Source: Pagrus major
Lineage: Eukaryota; Chordata; Actinopteri; Spariformes; Sparidae
Direction of reading: 5' to 3'
Assembly: GCF_040436345.1 (NCBI RefSeq)
Contig: NC_133232.1
Coordinates: 9,218,001 to 9,282,000, forward strand
DNA length: 64,000 bases
Both the position numbers and the translations under genes were made by a program. The notes under the pieces were generated by a model that saw only the letters and a program-made list of their open reading frames with translations, made no database searches and was not told the DNA's origin. Below, in pieces: positions 1-25,080 of this stretch. The stretch's first letter is position 1, and each line of letters begins with the position of its first letter.

Positions 1-620
1 ATATAGCCCAAAATCACACACAATCACATTGCCTCAGTGGGCTTTACAAACTGTACAGTGAACGACATCTTCTGTCCTTAGACCCTCGATTCAAGTGAGG
101 AACAACTTGCCATGTTGAGAAAAAAAAAGATGGAAGAAACTTCAGGACGGATCCCTCTCTCAGGACGGACAGACATGCAATAGATGTCGCATGTACAGAA
201 CAGAACAACAAAATCACATTTTACAAATTGCATTGACAGAATATCTGATACAAATTATAATATATGTAAAGTGTGTGGATCCAGGAGATGACTGAGCAGG
301 CTGAGGCATCGCCAAGCGGTGCCCAACTCACACAACCTCCTCTCCACCGTGGTGACCTGGAAGAGGGCAGGCCACACAAGATAATTAGCAGTAAAACAGA
401 GAGGATCAGACTGAAGAGGCATCAAATTTTACAGAAATACAGATATAAGGAGATAGTGAAACAGAGGAGAGCAATGATCCAGCGGAGCCCAGGGTATGAC
501 GATCCAGATCCGTCAATATGTAAGGCAGCAGGAGCCAGGAGAGGTAGATTACCCCAGGGGCCCGTGGTCCATCAGAAGGGAAGCTGAGTGAAAAGAGAGG
601 AGTAGGAAGAAGAGGAGGAA
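1..620. repeat. Dispersed teleost repeat copy
   Basis: The first 200 bases (ATATAGCCCAAAATCACA, CCTCAGTGGGCTTTACAA, CCTTAGACCCTCGATTC, GACGGACAGACATGCAATAG) read as a copy of a very common teleost interspersed repeat that I recognise from memory. A partial second copy of its 5' end (CATATAGCCCAAAATCAC) lies at 39033-39080 in this window. Similar character continues to about 620, including an open frame at 273-587 that resembles no protein I know and is probably repeat sequence. The left boundary lies outside the window. Confidence 0.6.
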
Positions 621-1139
621 GCTATAGAGAGTGAGAGAGCGACACAGCTTGCAGCATGTGGGAACAGAAAACAAGAACAAAAGTTAGAGGAATGCAATGT
701 TAATCAGAATAAACAGATTGTTTCTCGTCAGCAGGACAATGTGAATTCTAATATGATATAATATGATATGATAACCAAAGTAGATTCACAGGAATCAATC
801 ACTCATCCAAGAGGCTTCTTCAGTTTTAACTAACTGGAGGGGAGATGTGTGAGTGTCCAAGGCTAAACAGTTTGAAGGGGCGCTGTGTAGTTTTGGAGAA
901 TAAATTCAAACTCAAACATACAATATTAACAAGGTAATAACACAAACTCAGAAATATTTATCTACAAAAGCTAGAAAGGTGGCAGGGTCCGCCAAATATA
1001 GATAAAGTAAAACAGTATAAATTGTGTTGTCCTTTAAGGTCAGTTCATTTATTCCGTTTATTCAGTCATGAAAACAAAGAGAGTTTGTTTATTTAGTTTG
1101 TTTAGGCATAAAAAAAAATCAGTCAATGAAGATCTTTCT

Positions 1140-1345
1140 TTTCTGGTTAAAATTTCAAAACTACAGATTGCTCCTTTAAGTGCTCGGGGGGGAAAAAATT
1201 TTTTTTAGCAGGGCGCATACCTCTCTGCAAAGTCCCAACAGTCCGCTGTGTTAAATGGGGTCTATTCTGGCCTGAGACCCATCCTTCACCCACGTTTTGT
1301 GGAAATCGGTCAGAAGTTTTTTTGTGAAATCCTGCTAACAAACAA
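1140..1345. repeat. Dispersed repeat fragment, same family as 38787-39010
   Basis: On the minus strand this matches the plus-strand text at 38840-38925: a phrase about TTTCACAAAACGTGGATGGAGG followed by CCAGAATAGACCCCATT recurs in both, allowing for substitutions. The repeated, oppositely oriented copies show a dispersed family. It is non-coding as far as I can see, and the short open frames here are accidental. Confidence 0.6.
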
Positions 1346-2429
1346 ACATAAGGACACAGGTGGAAACATAATTTCCTTGGAGGAAGTCAATATTAACAGG
1401 TCAACCAATGTTTGCTGACATTTTTGAATATTGGCTACTTGTGCTGTAAAACAAATCTGTTTAGTCTCATTCAGGTGCATGGGAAGTTGGTCAGAAGTAG
1501 CAGGGTCCTGTTTCTGGGCTAATAAATTATGCGGTAGTCCAATCAGATTGGTGCGTAAACTCACATACTCACAGATAATCTGATCCAGCATTTTGGTTGG
1601 TATCAGAGGTATTTCCGATACTGATATCTGTCTTGGAACAACTCTAAAGAAATTAAAATTTGCACTTTGACATAAGTTGCCATCACCCAATTCAAAATCA
1701 GAAAGAAAAGATAGCACTTTGTCCTTTGGTTCGATTATTTTAAATCCTAAACCTAAATATTTAAACTTGACTTAAAAAAGTAGCTTTCATGCCTTCAAAC
1801 ACATTTTTCAACATCGGAGGAGGATTTAAAAAACAACAAAGTGATGTTCTTTCTGTGGTTGGTTTTTATTATCAGAAATGCTGCATTTAGCAGAAGAATT
1901 ACAACTGATTATGTTTCAGTATAAGCCTTGAGATGGTTAAAAAGTTGAAAATGTCTATGGTTAGGTTAAGGTTAGGGTTGGTTGGGGTAAGGTAAAGATT
2001 TTGTGTGGTTATGATGAGGGTAAGAGTGTGGGTGGGATCTCCGTCTCTGCCCTGAACTCTGGCAGGATCCTTAAAACATGTGGTTGAGCTGTTGTCATGA
2101 AATATGGCCCGCTGCATGCTCCTAACTGGAAATAATGATGGTGAAATAAAAAAGAAAACCTGTTTATAGCACAACCACACGCCAACATCTGCTGATCCTC
2201 TGAGGTTTAAATCTTTGACATTCCCATCTGTGATTCCACACAATGCTGCAGCCATGTTTTTCTGCAGGATGTACAGTAACTCAATTAAAACCTTCCGGAG
2301 ATGTGGTCAGAATAATTTGATGTACTCGGAGTCACTTCAGAGAAAGAAGTTACAAATAACTTTTTGTTATGTGCATGACTGTCTGTAGCCACAGAGTCAA
2401 CATTCAGAATTCAGAAGTAAATCTTTTTT

Positions 2430-2600
2430 GTCTGCACAGAGCCCATAGGATACTGAAAGACAACACTCAACGCAGCCACAGTCTGTTCACCCTGCTGCCA
2501 TCTGACAAAAGATACACAAGTATCTGCTGCCCTACCACCAGACTACAGAGCAGCTTCTTTCTTCAGACTCCTGAACTCATCCTCAACAAATATATTTTTT
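2430..2600 (+). pseudogene. LINE ORF2 3'-end remnant (weak)
   Basis: The translation contains HRILKDNTQRSHSLFTLLPSDKRYTSI followed by TTRLQSSFFLQTPELI (given here in parts). It resembles the C-terminal tail of non-LTR retrotransposon ORF2 proteins in fish, with the pattern H-LF-LLPSG-RY-I...T-R--SFFP. No reverse transcriptase core is present. It would be a 5'-truncated insertion. I could not find a poly-A tail or target duplication that fixes its boundaries. Confidence 0.4.
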
Positions 2601-2931
2601 TCCTTGTGTAGCATAAAGGGACTAATATTTACAGTTTGTAATATTACCCTGATACTTTTTACTTATACTTTGTAGATGGGGACTTTTTTTAAATATAAAA
2701 AAACAACAAGAAAAAACATAAAATAGCTCCATGCAGCTCATCCAGTGTAATCCAAATTTGCAGAAGCCCTGAGATCCTGAATTCACTTGAAAAGACGTTA
2801 TTTACACTCTTTTTTTAAAGCTGAAATCTTCACTTTAGCTGCTAAGATAAAATCGTTAACACGACTTTTACTTCAACAAAAGATCTGAATATGTTGATGA
2901 AGGTTCTCAGGCATCCAGGTTATGGTTAATC

Positions 2932-3031
2932 TAGGTGCTGTATCGTAGGCAACTGGACTTGTTTCAGTTTCTTGAAAATCAAGAAACTCAAGAAACTGAA
3001 ACAAGTCCAGTTGCCTACGATACAGCACCTA
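2932..3031. repeat. Perfect 44-bp inverted repeat with 12-nt loop
   Basis: Bases 2932-2975 and 2988-3031 are exact reverse complements (44 of 44), separated by the 12 bases 2976-2987. The arm contains GTATCGTAGGCAACTGGACT, a sequence I recognise from a common teleost repeat. The structure is therefore probably two copies of one repeat end inserted or recombined head to head. The DNA can form a long hairpin. Confidence 0.95.
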
Positions 3032-4016
3032 AAATATCTGAATACTTCCTCCACTGCTGTAAACAGCATGTATTGACGATACGTTTTTTTTTTTTCCTGA
3101 AAAACAGAATTAGAGGAGGGGTCAAACTAAAAATGAAGCATTTCTAATATTTGAGTATTTCATAGTTTTTATGCTGAATCCATCATGTTATGAATTTGAT
3201 GGTTTAATTTTTTTTTTTACAGTAGACAAAATAAATAAAAGCGGAGCAAGTTTGGTAAATAAACATAAATTGTTTTCATGACTCAGTTGTGGCTATTTTA
3301 CTTAGTTTCACTTTCTTTTCAAGTGTGGAGCAAAACTAAAGAAAGTGAGACTCACAAAGGGTCAAAGAGAGGGATCAGTGTGTTGTGTTGTTCTGCTGTG
3401 CAGTCAGAGAAGTTGAAGAAGTGAAGATCTCTCACTCTGTTCGAATTACCAGTTACAACAAAATCACCAGTAGGAAGACAGCACTGTGATAAAATTACTC
3501 AACAATGAAAGGATGTTTGCAAACAAGCACAAGTGCTTTTTTTTATACTATTAATGAAGTGCAAAACCACAGTCATTGTTACTGATTTAAAAACAATACG
3601 AAACTCAAAGACTTGGCAGAGAAGGAGAGCATAATCAAATCGAAATAAACATTCATATCTGTCCTCCTGTATATAATTCAAATATTTTATGTCTAATATA
3701 CTTTAATGTTTTGCAGAATTTGTCTTTGACCGACTCTCAAATAGGACTACAGGTAAACCCAATATTTTGCCAGGCCGAGGCACATGAGGTATTAGAGTTA
3801 CAAGTTAGCAGAGGTGTCATTCACACTGGGGATGCTGGGGACCAATTTTGTCCCCATCACTTTTTTAAAAGAATAGTTAGTTTAAAATGTGCTAAAAAAA
3901 CAGCATGCACCAAGAACTGTTAACTAACAAATTAGATTAAATTAATTTTATTTTCCAGCTTTGAATAATCGCATGTGTTAAAGAACATTTATAAAAGGCA
4001 TATTTCTCTCATCTGA

Positions 4017-4289
4017 ACCCTTATGTCCTCACCACTATTCAACACAGTGACGCCCTTGAGTCCTGAGACTGGTATATGGAACATCTATATGAATTAATGG
4101 CACTTATTTTGAATAATTTGCCCTTAAAATGTCCTTGAAGTGTATCACTTTAAAAGAACGCGAACCCTGCTTATATTGAAACATAACTTGTGACACATTT
4201 TCTACTATACATTGTTGGTGAAATTATCTTCGCCCTTATGTCCCCACGGTGGGACCCCACCACTATTCAACACAAAGTGACGCCCTTGC
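4017..4289. repeat. Short direct duplication of a CACTATTCAACACA block
   Basis: A block reading CCCTTATGTCC, then CACCACTATTCAACACA and GTGACGCCCTTG occurs at about 4019-4056 and again at about 4235-4290. The second copy carries an extra GTGGGACC segment. The two lie about 215 bp apart just upstream of slc49a3. This is probably internal structure of a dispersed repeat (the area from 3810 also carries GGGGATGCTGGGGACC). Confidence 0.5.
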
Positions 4290-4653
4290 AAGTTTGATTT
4301 GATTATCTATCCATGGCTGTTGTTTTAGTGAGCGAGTGCTGCATCCTCTCTATAGAAGATCTTTGGTACAGTACACTCCCGGTGGCTGACCCAGCACATG
4401 AGGGCGTGTCCTGATCTGTTCCAGCCGTCAAACTTCTCAACCGGCATCCATTTATGACAACCAATGACCCTTAAAACAAAAGGCAACACCATGGATGTAC
4501 AACCCGTATTTTAAAGGATCTACACCCGCTATTTAAAGTGTTTTGTCGACCCTGTGACAGCGAACAGAAACTTGCCATGCCTCTAATATTTGTACACTGT
4601 TAGCTGTCTAACGTTAGCTTAATTAGCTTAACTTGTCAACATCGTAAATCCTA

Positions 4654-19168
<14,515 letters not shown>

Positions 19169-21510
19169 GGGGCTCATGATGACAGAGAGACATAGAGGAT
19201 TATGGGTGTGATCACACCTGCAGTTTGTTTCGGTGACCTCAGATTTTTGGGTAAAACTGTTTTGTTTGTTGATTCTTTTGTACGACTTTGGGGCCTTTTT
19301 TTTATACAGTGCATTGTTACAATAACAGATTGTACATTAATTCTGTTTTTTAACAGGTTGTCGTTCTATAATGAGTTGAAAGATTGTATACTTTTACATA
19401 AAAAAGTAGTTTGCAGGGAGGAAACCAGCCTGTTCTAGAGATCCCAGTTAGCAGGGAAGTAGTTCTCTTGATTTAAGAAAACATTTAACATTCCTACATT
19501 GATCATGTGTATTTAAATGATTTTTGAATTCTCACTTGGTCTTAAAACAAGTAAATATTTACCAAACTTTGATGAAACAAACCAAAAACAGGATGCAGCT
19601 GATTACAGAAGCTGTTTCAGCACGACAGAGGTGTCTGTGTATCCACATTCCTACAATACACCAAATCTACGTCAATGTTTTGTTGCAGGATTTCTTTCAG
19701 CAGTCACCAAAACAAAATCATGAACGGTTGTACAACCTAAAACCCCCGCAGGTCTTTGTCTGTTTCCTGCCACTCTTCAGTGATGAACTGTAGATTCTTT
19801 CTGACTCTCAGGGACCGACTGATGTTTAACGTAGATGTTTTAGATCACTGGTTCCCAAGTGTTTTGACTCGTGAGCCCTTACAACAAAACCATGTCTTCC
19901 TGACCTCTCATCTGTTTGCACGTTTACAGGTTGCAACCAGTTTCTGATTTTTCTCTCCAAAATTGTTTCATTTAATAACTTTCTAGAGGCCAGAGGAGGT
20001 GCAAATACCCTCTAATTAATAAGACAAAGGATAGAATACATTTGGGAAAAAATAAACCTTATTCTGCATCATAGAAACACATTTTTCTGCTTTACTGTTC
20101 TTTTAACAAACTCACAACCCCTAAGATTTACCAAGCGACCCCTTGGGTGGGTCTTGACATCATGTTGTGAACCAGTTTTAAATCACTGAAACATTTTCTG
20201 CCATCAGACTCCACCGGAGCGGTTTGAAATAACTGTATTCAGCCCAACAAAGGCAGAGAGCTGTGACTACTGATAAAGTGAAGTTGAGAAAAATCGGTTC
20301 AAAGTGAAACATTAACAAATAAGACCGCAAAATGATCAAAGATGGAAGTTAGTTCTGCTCGGCTAGGCGAGTTACCTTTAAGTAGGTCTTGTTGAGATTA
20401 TTTTAATCTCTCTGACTGGATTTAGCTACATCCTAAATTATTTGTGTTCCTTTTTAAACCACCAAAATGTTGATCAAAATTGATAAAGGTTACATCAAAT
20501 ACAGGAAACTGTATTTAACAGAAAGATTTAGCATAATCGGCTAACTGTGGCTATCTGACTGGTTAGCTGTTACTGGATTTGCCTCTGTTGCTTTCATTGT
20601 TTAGTGTAGTTTCTTCTTTGAAATGATTCATTTCTGTGGCATTGAACAAGCTATATGTTAAAACAAATGTCAACAAGTCAGATCAGATTTTAAATAAATC
20701 TGTAGTTACTGCAGTTTGGCTTTGTAGGGCAGGTTGGTCATATCATCGGTCTCATCCTGTTGTGCTAAAACCACTATCAAAGATACTGTTTGCTGACATA
20801 ATTTGAACAAAATGTGTAAACATGCAGGTTTTCTGCAGGTCTCTAAAAACTTCAGTCTCAGATTTCAGCCTCGACTACCTGGAATTGAAACCAAACTGTT
20901 TCCTGTTTGTTAACGACTGTGTCAAGAATACCGTTTTTCCACCAATGATGTTCTGTGTTCCTTATAGTGTGTAACTTCTTGTTAGTGCCTTAAATTTGTA
21001 AAAATCCTTCGTCAGTACTGCAGAATTGTTAAAACTGATTTAAAGGCTGTTGAAGCCTCTGAGACAGTTGTGGGTTTTGTGCAATAAATGGAGAAAATTC
21101 GGTACTCATACTGATTCTGTACACTGTCAAAATAAACTGTGGTGGGCCTAATCAAATTATTCTGTAAATTGTACATGAAGTGACACATTGGTACAGTATT
21201 GTAAACAGCGAAGGGTTATTTTAATATTCTTTGAATTTGTATTGTTTTTGTTTCGTCTTCCACCGGTCAAGACCACTAAAACTGTTTTGTATTACTGAAT
21301 GCTGTAAACTGATGACAGAGGACGTGTCTGACTTTACCTTCAGTTTTTGTTTTTTAGAGTTGATCGTCTGTAAGATGCACACATCTGGAGCAGGAGGTGG
21401 AAACATTAAGTTCCGTCTCAGGTTTTCCCAAGGCCAAGACTGCAATAAGGCTTTTATAATAATAATAACTTAATAAGTTTTCTGTTTTAATGCCTTAAAA
21501 TGTCAATAAA
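19169..21510 (+). other. Probable slc49a3 3' UTR and downstream DNA
   Basis: No coding sequence follows the slc49a3 stop for 2.3 kb. AATAAA hexamers at 21083-21088, 21131-21136 and 21505-21510 could each end the transcript; which is used cannot be told. A repeat-like segment runs from about 19842 (CACTGGTTCCCAAGTGT) to about 20190 (TTGTGAACCAGTTTTAAATC), with ends that are roughly complementary. If the distal signal is used, a repeat is embedded in the 3' UTR. Confidence 0.45.
21505..21510 (+). promoter_or_regulatory. Candidate polyadenylation signal for slc49a3
   Basis: AATAAA on the plus strand, the most distal of three between the slc49a3 and ncbp1 stop codons. Proximal alternatives are at 21083 and 21131. 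Usage is inferred only from the motif. Confidence 0.3.
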
Positions 21511-21873
21511 ATGTTACCTCACTCAGTTCATTCTCCCCAAGTCTGGTTGTTGTCACTAAGGGTGCATTCACACCAGGCAATCCAATTGCAATTATTTCTA
21601 TCAAAACAATCGCAATGTGATTTTTTTTTTTGTACCATTTCGTGCAGCAATATGATTAGTGTAACCTACTGTCTTTTATCTATGAATCAGTACCACCAGA
21701 ACAAATTCCCTGACACCTATTTCCCATGATGCCCAAAGAGATTTTAAACACGTTTTCTGGATTATCTGGATTCCTCTATGTTAGGTATCTTCAGATAATC
21801 TGCACCAGGAGGAGGCTGAGGAGGAGAAAATGACGAGACACAAACACGCAGGCAGATAAAGACTCTGGAGAGT

Positions 21874-21879
21874 TTTAAT
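21874..21879 (-). promoter_or_regulatory. Candidate polyadenylation signal for ncbp1
   Basis: ATTAAA on the minus strand, about 500 nt beyond the ncbp1 stop codon. A 3' UTR ending near 21855 would leave a few hundred bases to the last slc49a3 signal. Evidence is the hexamer alone. Confidence 0.3.
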
Positions 21880-22338
21880 TCTTTCCCAATTCCACATAAA
21901 ACAAATATAAAAAAGTAGAGCGCTCTCTCGATTCAGAATCAACCCGAGCCGACATTAAATCTCCTCTCCTCTCCTCTGATCATTTCTCCGGCTCCGTCTG
22001 GACTCAGACAGTTCTAACAGTTTTAAAAAGACCCATTCATAAGAATACGAGCAGGATGTAAAAATGAACAAAATTCAAAACCAAGCAAAGAAACAAAACA
22101 AAGAAAGAAGACTACAGCAAATTAATGACAGGATTTGTCAAACAGACTCTTGTTTGAATTCCTACTTTGAAAGACATCCTCACTTCGAATGGCACCAAAC
22201 ACAAAAACTAAAAAAAAAAAAACAAACAAAAAAAACAGTAATGGGGAGATTCTTGATGCAAGAGCTGGTAGTTTCTCATGTGTAGGTTTAGCACAGGTAC
22301 TGTGTGAACACAGGTACACATTTCATTTCATCAGATTC

Positions 22339-22378
22339 TGTGTGTGTGTGTGTGTGTGTCTCTCTCTCTCTCTCTCTC
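22339..22378. repeat. (TG)n(TC)n compound microsatellite at the ncbp1 stop codon
   Basis: About 20 bp of TG followed by about 20 bp of TC on the plus strand. In the ncbp1 transcript this is GA then CA repeat. The stop codon TGA (22377-22379) is formed at the edge of the TC run, so the 3' UTR begins directly in the microsatellite. Confidence 0.95.
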
Positions 22379-24997
22379 AGAGTTGCAGGGCACAGAACTG
22401 CTGGTAGACGGCCAGGATGTGAGGGTCGAGCTCTGCAGTGAACAGCAGGTTCTCCAGGGTTCCCATGTACTGCTGGATGGTCACATGGTGCTGCAGAGCG
22501 AGGAGAGACGTCACGTCATCGAGAGGATACAAACAGACTTTTTGAAAGTAAAGTACATTTACTCAAGTACTATACTTGACATCACTGGGGGCAATTTATC
22601 AGATTACATGCAGCTCCTTCTGGAGCCACAAAAGGCTTTAAACTAACTACTTGGACCTGTAAACACACTGTAATGTGTAAAATTGGTGGAGTTACCCTTC
22701 AATAATACAATATATGTGTATTGTCAAGTAAATTATGATATAATATTACAGATTAAGATAAAATTTGATTGATTCCTGAGAAGGAGTTTACATGCTACCC
22801 ACCAGAGAAACTATATATGGTTATTAAACAACTTCATTGCTTTTACTTTTGGTACTTTAGGCATATTTTCTTTACTACTTTAAGTACAAAATCTGAGCAC
22901 TTATTCCACCTCTGTGTGTGTCTGTGTCCATGTGTGTATGTGTGAGAATGTTTTACCATGAGGAAGATCTGCTGCAGCCGCTCGATACAGTTTTTGTACC
23001 AGGGCGTGCTGATGTCGACACTGCCCGTCTCACAGCGAACCAGATGCTCCGTCAACAACATGATGAAGCGCTGAGAGGAAAAACAACATGTTACATGTGT
23101 GTTAAAGCTGCAATAAACAGGGCTCATATATGTATCAACGTCTCTATGTCACAACCCTGAATCCAAACATGTTGGGACGCTGTGTAAAACAATAAAAAAA
23201 TGGGGCACAGCCAAAAATGGTAACCTTGCAGAAAGACTCAGCATCACTTATGACAAAACAAACATACACATGCCAAATGTCTACGGTATCCTGCGGTCAC
23301 TATCATCAAGACATATTTACCTTCAACTCAGAGTACAAACCTAATTTAGAATTGTTACTACGGCTGCTTTCTCCATTTAAAAGTTACCATTAAAGCGTCC
23401 TACCTCACTGTACAAGTTTACACTCAAAATTGTTTCAGGAGATTTTTCCTAAAATGCTGAATTTTTTTTGAAGCTTCACAAATTTTATGGCAGCTACAAC
23501 TTCTCTACAATCGTTGCTCTGAGAAACTGAACAAAGACCTTCTAAAATCCTGGTGTACTTGTCTTTAGATTTAGGATTCCTCGCTCGGACAGCCTTCAGT
23601 ACCTGGAAGATGACGAGGAAGAGGTTTTTCTGTTCGCTCTGAGCAGACTCCACCTTCTCCTGTAGCCTCTCGATCTGCTCCTCCAACTGACCCTCCTCAT
23701 CCTCGCTGGCCTTGTCCATGTCTTCATCGTCACCACTGTCCCTCTGATGGCCAACAAACACAAACATTAACCTTTAACCTCATTCTTAAACCAGCTGATT
23801 CATTTCAAGTGAATTCCTTTATTAGTTGAATTGAGCATGATGTGTTGGATCAAGTTACCCTCTTGTGCTGCTGTTTCTCCAGTTTGTCCTTGGCCTCCTC
23901 CAACTCCTGCTGGATCTTCTGGACATGTTTGTCCATCTTCCGGATGGTCGAGTGCAGAATCTCCCAGATGAAAAGTCTAGATGAGGATAAGAGAGTATTT
24001 TAAAGAGGTAGCCAGAGAGAAAACACACTATTCACAGGATATATACAAATATTTTTGCACCATTTTTTATATCCTTGAATTTATTTTTTGATTGATGTCC
24101 AGTTGATTTCTCACATCTCACCTGGTGAACTCATGAGCCATATCCTGAGAGAAGAGCCAGTTAGCGACAGCGGCACAGTCGACGATCTGCGTCCGAATCA
24201 TTTTGTCCACCAACACTGCGATCATCTGTAATGCAGCAAAGACACATTACACCAAACTCCACATTCAAAACGCACATTTTTACAAAACAAAACATCCACA
24301 TTGTCTCCATCACTGAATGACTGAAGTTTTTCAGGTTTGAATCTCTTCCTGTCTAATTAAAGTTGTTCTGTTTGTGTGTACCTGCGGGTGATTCCTCCAC
24401 ACGTCATAAACCACCTTGAGGATGTGCAGTTTGCCCTCGTCGCTTTCTGTCAGGTTCTTCAGGATCTCATGAAACCTGGAGGAATCAGAGGATGGTGAGG
24501 CCAAAAGGTCTGGATTCATTCAATACAAAACCTGATTGTATTCATGCTCATGTATGAACAGAAAAGGGGGGCATTATTTTCAGTCTTTTGCTCCACTTTA
24601 CTTAGCGCTAAACCATTAATGTGGGTCCTTACACCAGGTTCAGACAGGACGCCGAAGCGCCGCGCTCGGAAATTCTCGCGCAAGCCACAGCCCTTCTGTT
24701 CACACCAGACACGAATTTCTCCGTGCCGGTTGGCAAGCGGCTCTGCTCCTCGGCTGTTCTGTAGTCACAGCGTTGGAGCTGTCGTTGTAGAATGTATGCT
24801 GGGGGTCATACAACTCCCTGTACTTCTCCACCTCCACAATCAACTTCACATCATCCATCTTCAACAACTCCGGCGTCTCTCTGCCTCTCTCTCTCACTGT
24901 CTGTTTGCGTGTGTATGTTTTGACACCCCACCCCCAGGTCTCCCGGCCACTCTGTGTCTGTCTCTCTCTTTTGTGTGTGTGTTCATCTCGTGCTCTG

Positions 24998-25080
<83 letters not shown>

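Larger units (their letters stand above)
621..4653. other. Intergenic DNA upstream of slc49a3
   Basis: AT-rich sequence without a recognisable gene on either strand, apart from the repeat pieces listed separately. The region just before 4654 (about 4300-4653) should contain the slc49a3 promoter and 5' UTR. I saw no convincing TATA box or clear motif cluster there. Confidence 0.5.

Noticed and set aside
21553-21640. GGGTGCATTCACACCAGGCA-like transposon terminus downstream of slc49a3
   Set aside because: It looks like one end of a Harbinger/hAT-type element, but no complementary end was located nearby. Left unannotated.
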